64,000 bases of DNA from positions 496,001-560,000 of the forward strand of contig VWND01000069.1 in NCBI GenBank assembly GCA_009599575.1, in the 5' to 3' direction. Below the pieces are notes generated by a model. That model had not been told where the DNA came from, made no database searches, and saw only the letters and a program-made list of their open reading frames with translations. The position numbers were made by a program, and so were the translations under genes. This document shows, one piece after another, positions 48,920-59,079 of the stretch. Origin of the DNA: Blumeriella jaapii (taxonomy: Eukaryota > Ascomycota > Leotiomycetes > Helotiales > Drepanopezizaceae). Within the stretch, counting starts at the first letter, position 1. The number at the start of each line of letters is the position of its first letter.

Positions 48920-50507
48920 TTATACAACGTTATCTTCCGTTCCACCTCTAGTCGCGGGTGACTCCTCATGCCACGAGTCGACTTTCATTTCCACGCTCAT
49001 CGTCATATAGATCTCATTAACATCTCTCGTCTCTCTTTTCCCACCGTTCTGGTGCGACGCCACTCCAGTCTCTACGCTGGACTCATTACCCAATCGGGAC
49101 GCTGCTGCGTCGAAATTGCTCAGTTCTGCAAAGCTTCGAGAGGATTTCTCGAGACGCTGGGCCCGTGGAAAGCGTCCGCTTTGAGAGCGATGGTGATTAT
49201 CTCGCAGCCCGGGACTGCTTGTATCCCGGAACGTCATCTTGAGAGAGGGGAAGTAGTACTCGAGGAGGGAGCGGCAGGCGGGCAGACAGGCGCAGATAAT
49301 ACCGACGCTCATCTCGAGATGCGAATACACCACTACAGGGCCCTGGTCGTCTGTAGATTGTCGTTAGCCACTCGTGACCTACGAGATAGTTGGAGAGAGG
49401 GGAACTTACAGGATAAATCGGACGATTTACCAAGCGTTATCAGCGACGGTAGTCGTAGGAAACTGCAAACGAAGGCCATGGAACCGATGCAGAACATCAC
49501 CAGCAGATTGGCTTTCTTCCGCCAGGGCAGACTCAATCTCCAAACTGTTGGGACTGGCAGTGCTATGATGATGGCGCTTTGAAGGATGCTAAACACCGCT
49601 GCCGCTTCAAGAGCAGCATATTGGTCTATGCACTGCGCCGGGTCTCCTTTTCTTTTCCAATTGTTCCAATACGCATTGAAGGGAATCTATGTACTATTAG
49701 TTACGGCGTTGAGATGGTAGAAAAAGCTTGTTGCTTACACATTGGAAGACCAGTGCTAATAGAAGTGAGCAGTTCGATGTCAAGACGAAAAGCATAGTCA
49801 GCTGGACAGCTTGACGCAACCGCTTCTCTGGGAAGATCCGCAAGAAGAAACAAAGAAGCGAAATCTTCGTGAAAGTGATGCAGAGTAGGTAGAAGATCGT
49901 CACCCCATAGAACCATCTCATCCCGTTGGTGATTTGGCTATTGGTCAACCAGTAGGTGTGCTGTCCGAAGCCATTCCCCAACAACCCTATAGAAGTTCCC
50001 ACACCAGAGTAATAAGTAAGAGAAGCCGCCAGGATCATCCAGTCATCTGAACCAAACCCAACACCGAGACGAATCCGAGCAGAAATTCGCCCGACGATGA
50101 AAATTGATGTCAGGAATGGGACGGCGTAGTCGGTGTGCTGAACGGCCTCCAACCGGTCCCTTTCTTTCTTGACTCCACACGATACAGCGGAGTGTCTTTG
50201 GAGTTGGAGCAACTCGGGTACGCTTTGGCATGCCTCGTAGGCACACGTCTGTACCGCCGATGTGAAGTCTTCGCTAGTGCACAAGCAAGTTTTGTTCTCG
50301 GCCGAGCCGCAGTATTGGGGTACGAGACTGGATAAGCAGCGCAACTAGAGTTCCGTGGTTTAGTAATGAGCGCCAGGGACAGGACAATCAACTAACAGAG
50401 CAATCCGGCGCTGCGGTCGCGTCTTGCCTCCTGAGCAGAGCTCCATTTACCAACGCTTGATTTGCAAGGTAGCACACAGACACCCAGCGCAGAGAAACAA
50501 AAAGCAT
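48920..50507 (-). CDS. CFEM-domain seven-transmembrane receptor (Pth11-like)
   Basis: Probable plasma-membrane G-protein-coupled receptor for surface or environmental cues. Exons 50507-50397, 50344-49739, 49686-49410, 49350-48920; introns 52, 52 and 59 bp; 474 aa. A signal peptide (about 1-22, MLFVSLRWVSVCYLANQALV) leads to a CFEM domain with all eight Cys (about residues 36-92: DCS/RC, YCGS, KTCLC, TCAYEACQ, SC); the first intron splits this domain. Membrane helices follow from about residue 110 (VPFLTSIFIVGRISARI, WMILAASLTYY, FYGVTIFYLLCITFTKISLL, LTMLFVLTSNCSLLLAL and later ones), with the rhodopsin-like IPFNAYWNNW loop at the second junction. The cytosolic tail (about 365-474) is Ser/Arg-rich. 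Start chosen at the ATG giving the signal peptide; upstream codons in frame lack one. Confidence 0.92.
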
Positions 50508-53500
50508 CGTCTCGATCCTCTCCTCATGAGACGACTTCCAAGTTGCCAAAGAACGGTGTGAAGATGAGGTTGACGGATGAACGTGCAGGTAGCAACTAAG
50601 TACAGAACAGTACTGTCGCACATGCTACGAAGTGGTAGAAGCATTGCAATTAAGAATTGTCGGATCCATTGTGCTGGCCCAGTCAGGCTCCATAATTGAG
50701 AGTTCACAAGCTAAGTGGCAGGGGCAGAGAAGGTTATGGCTCCCCGGGTAAACCGAGGGGCCAACTCTTGATACAACCTTGGGCTATCTGAACCGAACGA
50801 AAGTCCAATGAGCCGCTGGTTCCAAAGTTCGTCGTTACGCATGGACTTCAGGACGTTCCAACGCTTGTGCTGCTGCTTCGGTGGTCTTTGAGACGGGGTA
50901 TGCAATACATTTCTGGCACCGGCGATGGCATTCCGGAACCTATCGTTGGAGACCCAGATCTATGGATAGCACCACGAGGACGGAGTCGAGCTCCGAACTA
51001 CCACTTGCGAACAGCACGACAAGGGCCGCTTTCATTCAAAACCGCCTCGATGATAAGTAGCTGGGCCCATTCAACTCCTGCGAATTGCCCCGCTCACCAC
51101 TCCCCCAGTTCGTCCAGTTCTGGCTGCTTCTCCGCTCCCACTCTACCGTCGACACATAACATACTCCACCCTCGGCCCCTCCCCCCCACCACCCACCCTC
51201 TTTCTTGCAAGACGTTAGACCTTGGAAATCCAATAGTAAGATTCAGACCCGTTTCACAATAGAGTAGATCTCACATTCCATCAGACGATTCACACACGAA
51301 TGACTTTCTATAGCCGATATCTACAGTAGCCCGTGCTTGGAAGGTTTGCAGGGCAAGCACCAGAGCACTTGGCTATAACGACTGCTTTACTCCGTACTTG
51401 GTGAAGGTCAACCTCACTCAAATGTCGGTTTGAAATGATTTGCGGGCTGCGTGACAGAGACCTGACTCCGGCATAGTGATTGGATTGGCTCGTTAGCTCT
51501 CATACTGTAAGTACCTGTACAGAGCTTTCAACACTTCCCCCAGACCAAATGACAACACCAGCGCGCACGGAAAATAAAGGTTTCGATGTACACACACATC
51601 ATGGTCATAGAGCGTCCAGCAAGCGCTGACAATGCTAAAAGTTTTCCTGTGACGTGCAGCAAAGGTCCAGATAGAAGAGAGTTTTCAAAACACCACGCCG
51701 GGCACTATCAGATAGCAAACAGGTCAGATACTCGGCGCGGAATAGATGTTGTGCGAAGTATGATATGTGAAGTATGTCCTGTATGTACTGTGTACAGTGC
51801 TGTGCTCCGCAGAGCCCGAGTTTAAGCAAAGAGGGTTTGTCCGCTCGGACCACGCACGGGTGTACCTGCTATCAGTGCCACGATAGCAGTCCCTTGCTCT
51901 TGAAACCGCCACTCGAGGAGCCGAACTAAGTCGCTGAACACAAAATCCTACAGTAGCAGCACGTAGCACTGTCGGGCGCAGAGATCCACCTTGCGGACTC
52001 ACGGGAACTATAAACTGGCGAGTTGAGCGAGTTCTGTGGGTCGAGAAATCGGGTGGTCGGAGACCACCCCTTTCCGGCCGAGCTGCGCCTGCAAAGGGGG
52101 CATAGCCAAACATGCGAAACACGGCCAAAAAGTCGTTTTGGCAAGACTGAAGACACAGAGCCTTCGGTGCGTGCAGACAGATTAAGGTAGAGAAGAACAG
52201 CGGGGGGAAAGCGGAAAGAAATGGTTCATGTGCTGCGACGCGTGCTAGTCGTACACACCTACAGCACAGTACGAGACCATAAACTGGAAGAGCTCTTCGA
52301 GATGCGTGTGGAACACTACGGCGGAAATCGAAAAGCTGGTCCAGGTCCTGAAATGATTGATGGATACGTCAAATAAGGATCGAACACACTGAGATGCTTT
52401 TTGAATGCAACGCTGGCGTAGAGTCGCAAAGGGGTTCTGTGCTGTACGGAACGCGAGACCTGCAATATTGGGCCCAAATCAATAACCATCCCTCATAACA
52501 CAGGGCTTAGTATGACCATCAGCATTTAAATTGAGGATCAAGATTGAAAACTGTTCATTGCGAACATAAATGAAAAGCGCGTCGCGGACAAGAAGTCGAG
52601 AAATCTCGATCATGTTCCCCTATTGACAAATGGCATTTTTGCCGTGCTTCATCTTCTGGCTCTTCCCCCTTCGTCGGCGCGGCTCTACGGAAAAGGATAG
52701 TCTCCGATCCGACGTTTCAGACAATTCTCGGGGCCCTTTCCTCTCTAGGAGCGTGTCTGCGAAAGTGGATAGGACGTCGTTTCAACAGACAATCCTCACT
52801 CAGCTCCCCTACATTCTCGCTTATCGACGCGAAGCGCATAGTAAATACTGTGCAGTACTTACTGTATTTGGTCCCAAGACCGGCGGCATCCCCGGAAATA
52901 GAATCGACGCTCTCGTAGACTCGACTCTGGAAAGCGGATTCTCCTCACGAAAGCGAGAGTCCCAATTTGTAAGTACCTGCCGTACTGTGCGGTGCGGTGC
53001 TGTGCTGTCTTGCCCGGGGGACCCCCCTTTAGGGGTCATCGTACCCGTATTCGCAGCCACGCGCAAAAAACGCGAGCAACGCTCGGGGCTCGAGCAGAAG
53101 AGCAAATTCTTGTTCATCCAGTCTCTCCTCACGTGTCATTACCGTGCATTTGACGTGCATCTGATAAGCATTGGCAAAGTCTTTAAGCAAACCATGCTTG
53201 ATACCGCGGCACACTTGGGTTGACTAGTGGGCCATTCCGCACGTAGAGCATTACACATACAGCACAGCACAGCACAGTACAGTAGGTACAGTTCATGCTG
53301 CATGCTCTTCACGCGACACGCCGATAAGTCTAATCGAACCCTCACGGCGTAGTCTATTTTGAAGTGTTGCGTTTCATCAACACGATGCCTGAGAAGCATT
53401 GTGTAAATCACCCACCACTTCGACTGATGCTAAACATAGCCGGGGTTTTTGGCCCTACTGTCCAATGTAACCACACTCAACACAAAATCCAATCCCCAGT

Positions 53501-54289
53501 GTCCTCGGTGTTCTAGTTTCGTGATACCCTCCCTAGCTTCTCTATATTCGAAACCATTCCACGCCAACAGTCAGTCAGTCCACCTTTCGCCGTTGCTCGG
53601 GACATACAGTATACTTTTCCCCGGTTTTACGCATAATCGCCCGGGCCACGTGGGAAAGTAAGGAGGGCAGCGTGGCCCAGCCAGGGGATGTTCCACGTGA
53701 GATATAGGACGTCACCTCTGGTGCACGACGGCGGGATGCAAGGTGCGGTGCTGGGCCGCTCAGCGTGTCGTCGAAGTGCGAAGCTGCTACTACTGTAGGT
53801 GGCAGCCACAGTGCTAAAGCCGAAAGTCCCGAGGGCCGCCATCGAGAAGGGTACAGATAGTGCTTCTGACGAGGACTAAGTGGTTTGCAAAAAACGTGCA
53901 GCAGATCCTGGGAACATGGTCGCAACTCAGAGCGGGAAATAAGCACGACTTAGAGCTAGAGCGATGGAGGAGAAAAGAGGGAATGTAATCCCACGGGTTT
54001 CCGAAGCTCGTATCTGAAGAGTCGGAGGGGGACTCTGGAAGTGGCACCGAGGTATGGCAAACGGGGATGGATTAGAAGAGCCAGTCGAGCCAGGCGCAAT
54101 AATGGGAAGTAGGACTATGTTAGGAATGTAGGTTTATCATGATTGTTATCGCGTAGACCAGACGCTGCTTTCATATCCACTTTGCGTCTCCATCCAGAAA
54201 CCAGTAAGCAAAGCCCTTCATCCTGAGGTTGTAAGTCATCGCGTCACCGGCAAAGCCTTTCCAAACACCCTGGCTGCATCGGTTCTCAA
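50508..54289. other. Gene-poor interval
   Basis: No gene recognised. The largest ORF (52630-53223, plus, 197 codons) starts with a hydrophobic stretch and runs into a GTAAGT donor-like site at 52969. It has no domain I know, and its second half translates TACTGTGC repeats, so I leave it as unproven. GCACAGTAC repeats occur at 53258-53285, and GTAAGTACCTG at 51507 and 52969. The last 400 bp are the 3' flank of the acetyltransferase. Confidence 0.65.
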
Positions 54290-55148
54290 TCAAGACACAG
54301 GAGCGTGCACACCCAGATGCTCCAGTCTCATGAACATCCCAACATGCGCAATGCCCTCTTCATCCCACTCGCCCATGGCCTCGTCTAATTTGAATCCCCA
54401 TTTTGCCCACGTTTCCTGGACTTGTTTTTGGGCGTGCACGCACACCAAGCCATTCCACACTGGAATATCTCCACCAACCTCTGTCGTGACATTGTCCAGC
54501 CCCGATACTGTAATACTCGGGTTGAACACCGTGGGATGCTGTTGCGCCCACGTCAATGCAGACGCCACCAGCATCTGCGCAATACCCGACCGTCTGAACT
54601 CCTTCAGGACTGCCAACCGGCCGAGCTTGAGATAGGGCTCTCTGCCATCGTGGTATGTAGTTGCGCGATCCACGATGTAGGGCGGTGGTTCTATAGAGGT
54701 GGGATCGGCACCGGATTCGATGGCATCGGAGTATGTGGAACCTGGTGTGGGATGCGGAGGGTGAGGGAATGGGACGAGGCGGACGGTGCCGATGGGCGTG
54801 GAGCGTGTTGTAGACCTTCTACGGGTGATGATCTGGCCTGCGCTGTCTCTGGCTTCGGGTTCTACCACCATGTTGACGCTGGCGTAGATCACCCTGGCCG
54901 CGTTAGTAGAAGTGATAGTCGCATGGTAGCCGATGGTTGGAGAATTACCAGTGGCAGGATCTATGGTCGTCTGAATCGAATTCGTTCTCGACAGGGATCT
55001 TCTGCTCCTCGACAAAGACCTGCTCGCGGACTTCCATGGCGTCGATGAAGGTTTTGGGGATCGACTCTGGTTGTTCGGACGAGGGTCGCTTGCGGTTGTA
55101 GCCTCCCAGGTCAGAGGGTCCAAGGAAGGTGATGAAGGGAGTCCCCAT
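54290..55148 (-). CDS. GNAT-family N-acetyltransferase
   Basis: Acetyl-CoA-dependent transferase; substrate unknown. Exons 55148-54949 and 54893-54290 with a 55-bp intron that has a perfect TACTAAC branch site; 267 aa. The N-terminal half has the motif EVREQVFVEEQKIPVENEFD, common in GNAT members that act on small amines. Next come the central strand HWVIYASVNMVV across the splice junction and IGTVRLVPFP. Acetyl-CoA motif A is LKLGRLAVLKEFRRSGIAQM with the RRSGIA loop (about residues 170-190), followed by NGLVCVHAQKQVQETWAKWG, the family's motif B. A Ser/Thr-Arg-rich insert (about 95-110) separates the strands. The start is the first true ATG of the frame. Confidence 0.9.
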
Positions 55149-56022
55149 ATTGGCGATGCTTGAAGAGAGGGCGTTGTGAGTCGACGCTGCTGGTGACGAT
55201 GTTTTGTGTTCGTTGAGCGGAAGCTTTTGCTGATCACGAGAGCTGAATTCACTGCTAGCTCTTGTATGTTTTTGGGGGGTGGGTTGTGATTTGATAGCTT
55301 GTGGCTGTTTGATCAGTGAGGTTGACACCGGTCAAGGGGAATGGAGTTTGCTGCGCTTTTCGAGCTCTGCTTTCTGCGGTCTTGTCGTGAATGAATAGTC
55401 TAACAGAGCAGCACGAAGAGGAAGGAGCGCTATGATTTGATGATTAGCTTCTGAAGTTCAGTTGTGTAGCAAAAAAAGCCGTAGACCGTCAGGACGATCT
55501 TGGGCCTTAGTATATGCAATATTTTGCAGAGGTAACATGGTTGATCGATTGCATGGCAGGTGACAGATTGTCTTGGTTCGATAGGCAGCTGTTGTCGATA
55601 GGCAGCTGTTGTCAGGTACAGTACCGTGCTGTGGGTTGTAGAATCTCTGGAACGATACGATGAAAGCGAGAATGACAGGGCGGGGAGAGCGGAGAAATGT
55701 TTCTCCGCCGTCAAGCTCGAATCCACCGATTTATCCGGAATCTTACGTCAGCACCCAGTCACATGACTCGTGCCTGAAAACCGACAATCGCTTTCAGGCC
55801 ACGATTGCACATCGACAAATAACTGCCTCCGTACCTCAGGTACACACAGTACCTTCTAGTAAGTACTGTCTGTACCTATCCCAACGCGCAAAGTGTCCTT
55901 TCACAAAACACCCAATTGACTGTTATTTTTAGCCATCGCAGGTTCCATATAATCTTTCCTTTCCTACCAGCTCCCGGCAGCTTGCTGCCCTCTCTTTTTC
56001 GCAGTCTCGCAGTTCCCCCACC
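55149..56022. other. Intergenic region between GNAT and the ER Hsp70
   Basis: No gene. It is a head-to-head spacer holding promoters for both genes. A GTACAGTACCGTGCTGTG motif lies at 55617-55634 and an inverted GTAAGTACTGT-type motif near 55859. A duplicated 14-bp GATAGGCAGCTGTT occurs at 55580-55593 and again at 55597-55610. The leader before the ATG is pyrimidine-rich (TTTCCTTTCC). Confidence 0.65.
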
Positions 56023-59000
56023 ATGGTTTCGTTGCGGCTTCCCCAGAACACGATGGCCTCGTCGCCCGTCCTCTCCATATTATGCCTCTTCTACCTCTTC
56101 AGCTCTGCCGCACTGGCTGCGTCGGCCGTATTGGGGGTGGATCTGGGCACCGAGTACATTAAAGCTGCGCTTGTGAAGCCCGGAATCCCGCTCGACATTG
56201 TCCTCACCAAAGACTCGCGGCGGAAGGAGATTTCGGCCGTGGCTTTCAAGCCTGCGAAGAACATCAAGAGCGGAGACTTCCCCGAGAGATTCTATGGATC
56301 AGATGCGGTGGCTTTGGCGGCGCGATTCCCTGGAGACGTGTACCCGAACCTCAAGAGGCTGCTGGGTCTCGGCGTTGACAACTCGGTGGTCAAAGAGTAT
56401 GCATTGCGGCACCCAGCCTTGAAGCTCGAGGCGGACAAGACGAAAGGGACTGCGGCATTTCGAAGCGGCGCATTCGCAGCAGATGAGGAGGCGTGGACTG
56501 TGGAGGAGCTCCTGGCTATGGAGCTCCAGAGCATCCAGAAGAACGCCGAAGCTCTGGCAGGAAAGGGGGGCAGTGTGAAGGACTTGGTCATTACGGTACC
56601 CCCGTTCTTCTCGGCCGAAGAGAAGAGGGCGGTGGTTTTGGCCGCAGATTTGGCCGGACTTCGGGTTTTGGAATTGGTCAGCGATGGACTGGCAGTCGGA
56701 GTAAACTACGCTACATCTCGCACTTTCAAATCCGTCAACGAGGGCGCAAAGCCGGAACACCACATGGTATTCGATATGGGTGCTGGTTCAACGAAGGCTA
56801 CCATCTTGAAGTTCCAAGGACGGACCGTAAAGGACGTCGGGAAGTTCAACAAGACAATCCAGGAGGTTCAGGTCTTGGGCAGTGGTTGGGATAGAACGCT
56901 TGGTGGCGACGAGCTCAATTCCGTCATTGTGGATGACATGATTGCCAAGTTTGTGGCATCCCCAGCGGCTAAGAGCATTGCCCCAACTGTCGAAGCAGTA
57001 CAAACACACGGTCGGGCAGCAGCAAAGCTCTGGAAGGAGGCCGAAAAATTGAGACAGATTCTCAGTGCTAACCAGAACACACAGAGTGGATTTGAGGACT
57101 TCTACGAGGATATTGACTTCCGCTACAAGATTTCTAGGGAAGAATTCGAGGCGATGACTGTATCCCATGCAGCTCGTGTCCACCCCGTGATTCAAAAAGC
57201 TTTGGACATGGCCCAGCTTGAAGTGGGTGACCTCGATTCCATCATCCTCCACGGCGGAGCGATCCGTACTCCGTTTGTCCAGAAGGAAGTCGAGAAGTTT
57301 GTCGGAAGCCCAGACAAGATCCGAACCAACGTCAACTCTGACGAGGCAGCTGTATTTGGTGCTGGTTTCAGAGGTGCTGGGCTGAGCCCATCTTTCAGGG
57401 TAAAGGAGATCAGAGCCTCGGAGGGCGCTGGCTTTGCAGCTGGTGTGAAATGGACCAACATTCATGACAAGCCTCAACGTCAGCAACTGTGGCAACCAAC
57501 CTCCTTTTTAGGTGCTGTCAAGCAATATACCTTCAAGAACCAGCATGACCCACTCGAGTTGACGTTCTACCAACAAGTAGGATCCGATGAGAATGTCTCC
57601 CCTGGCTCTGATGAGAAGGAGCTCTTGACTGTTGCCACTCAAAACCTTACCGAGTCTGTGGCTTATTTGAAAGAGAAGTTCGCATGCACTGAGGACGATA
57701 TTCGCACAAAGCTCAGCACTCGTCTTTCTCCGATTGACGGCGAAGTTGAGATTCTCAAATTCTACGTGGACTGCGAGGTGGAGAGCGTGAGTGAGGAGAA
57801 GGAGAGCATGGTTGATAGCGTCAAGGGCCTCTTTGGTTACGGGAAGAAAGGCCAAGCCCCACTGTCCGAAGACGAGGACGCCGAAGCTGGTGCGGAAAGC
57901 CCCAGCGATTCTACAAGCTCATCGACGTCCTCCCCGACGGCTCCAGCGTCCCCATCTGCTAAGCCGAAGCCCACCAAGCGCATTGAGATCGTACCATTGG
58001 CATACACTACCGCGCCCGGTGGTCTACCCCAGCTCCCATCCGCAGAGCTGACCCGCATGAAAGAGCGCCTTTCCGCGTTTGCCGACTCAGATCTCTCCCG
58101 CGCCCTCCGCGAGGAGTCTCTCAACCAATTTGAAGGCTATGCCTACAAGATACGCGACCTTCTTTCCGAGGAAGAATTTATGGCCGCTTCGACACCCGCG
58201 GAGCGTGAGTCTCTCGAGACCAAAGCATCAGAGGCTAGCGAATGGATTGACTCGGGCGGCGCAGAAGCTAGCCGGGACGAGCTAAAAGCCAAGCTCAAGG
58301 AACTGAAAGACATTGTCAAGCCCATTGAATTTAGGAAGTCAGAAGCCGCCCTCCGCCCAGAGGCACTCAAGTCCTTGCAAGACGCTCTCGCTCAAACACG
58401 GACTCTCATCGACAAAATCAAGGAGCAAATCGCGAATGATACCAAAGCTCACGAAGCATTCAGCGCTTCTAAATCCGCTACACCTACACCATCACCCACT
58501 AATGACGATTCCGATGGGCTTGAGGATGAAGATTCTTTGGATACAGATTCTGCGGCAAATGAAGAAGAAACCCTGGCCCCACCGACGTACACAGAAGCGG
58601 ATCTCAAGGCTCCCACGGAACTGTACGCCGCAGTCTCGACCTGGTTGTCCACCAACCTGCCTTTGCAAGAAGCCCTCGCTCCCACTGACGATCCTATCGT
58701 CCTGTCGAAACACCTCTCTGCCAAAGCCAAACAGCTCACTGACCTCCACATAGAGCTCCTCATGAAGAGCATGAAGAAGCCCTACAAGTCTTCACGCCCC
58801 ACATCTTCCAAGTCGAAGAAGCCTAAGACAAAGACTCCGAAGGGCAAGAAGGGTGCAAAGACAGAGAGTGCGGAGGCAGGAAAGGAAGCCAAGCCGATCA
58901 TGGAGCATAATCCCGACGGTAGCATGAACTTCAACATCGGTGAGGACGGAAAGATGCCGTCTGCGGAGGAGATATTGGAATATGTTAGGATGGTCGAGAA

Positions 59001-59079
59001 ATCTAAGAATCCCGAGGGCAAGCCAGCTGGTGCGGATGGAGAGGGAGAGAAGGAAGAGGTTGAGCATAGCGAGTTGTGA
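56023..59079 (+). CDS. LHS1: ER lumenal Hsp70-like chaperone Lhs1/GRP170
   Basis: Lumenal Hsp110/GRP170-type chaperone and nucleotide-exchange factor for Kar2/BiP; takes part in translocation and folding. Single exon, 1018 aa, the usual size. A signal peptide lies at about residues 12-33 (MASSPVLSILCLFYLFSSAA); the in-frame Met at 56053 is an equally good start. The Hsp70 ATPase domain spans about 35-430: GVDLGTEYIKAALVKPG, MVFDMGAGSTKATIL, DSIILHGGAIRTPFVQ. The substrate-binding region follows. Acidic Ser-rich inserts occur at about 620-645 and 825-850, and a Lys-rich segment at about 920-950. The C-terminal HSEL resembles the HDEL retrieval signal with D replaced by S. SRP19, 30 kb away, serves the same secretory route. 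Confidence 0.94.
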   Translation: MVSLRLPQNTMASSPVLSILCLFYLFSSAALAASAVLGVDLGTEYIKAALVKPGIPLDIVLTKDSRRKEISAVAFKPAKNIKSGDFPERFYGSDAVALAARFPGDVYPNLKRLLGLGVDNSVVKEYALRHPALKLEADKTKGTAAFRSGAFAADEEAWTVEELLAMELQSIQKNAEALAGKGGSVKDLVITVPPFFSAEEKRAVVLAADLAGLRVLELVSDGLAVGVNYATSRTFKSVNEGAKPEHHMVFDMGAGSTKATILKFQGRTVKDVGKFNKTIQEVQVLGSGWDRTLGGDELNSVIVDDMIAKFVASPAAKSIAPTVEAVQTHGRAAAKLWKEAEKLRQILSANQNTQSGFEDFYEDIDFRYKISREEFEAMTVSHAARVHPVIQKALDMAQLEVGDLDSIILHGGAIRTPFVQKEVEKFVGSPDKIRTNVNSDEAAVFGAGFRGAGLSPSFRVKEIRASEGAGFAAGVKWTNIHDKPQRQQLWQPTSFLGAVKQYTFKNQHDPLELTFYQQVGSDENVSPGSDEKELLTVATQNLTESVAYLKEKFACTEDDIRTKLSTRLSPIDGEVEILKFYVDCEVESVSEEKESMVDSVKGLFGYGKKGQAPLSEDEDAEAGAESPSDSTSSSTSSPTAPASPSAKPKPTKRIEIVPLAYTTAPGGLPQLPSAELTRMKERLSAFADSDLSRALREESLNQFEGYAYKIRDLLSEEEFMAASTPAERESLETKASEASEWIDSGGAEASRDELKAKLKELKDIVKPIEFRKSEAALRPEALKSLQDALAQTRTLIDKIKEQIANDTKAHEAFSASKSATPTPSPTNDDSDGLEDEDSLDTDSAANEEETLAPPTYTEADLKAPTELYAAVSTWLSTNLPLQEALAPTDDPIVLSKHLSAKAKQLTDLHIELLMKSMKKPYKSSRPTSSKSKKPKTKTPKGKKGAKTESAEAGKEAKPIMEHNPDGSMNFNIGEDGKMPSAEEILEYVRMVEKSKNPEGKPAGADGEGEKEEVEHSEL

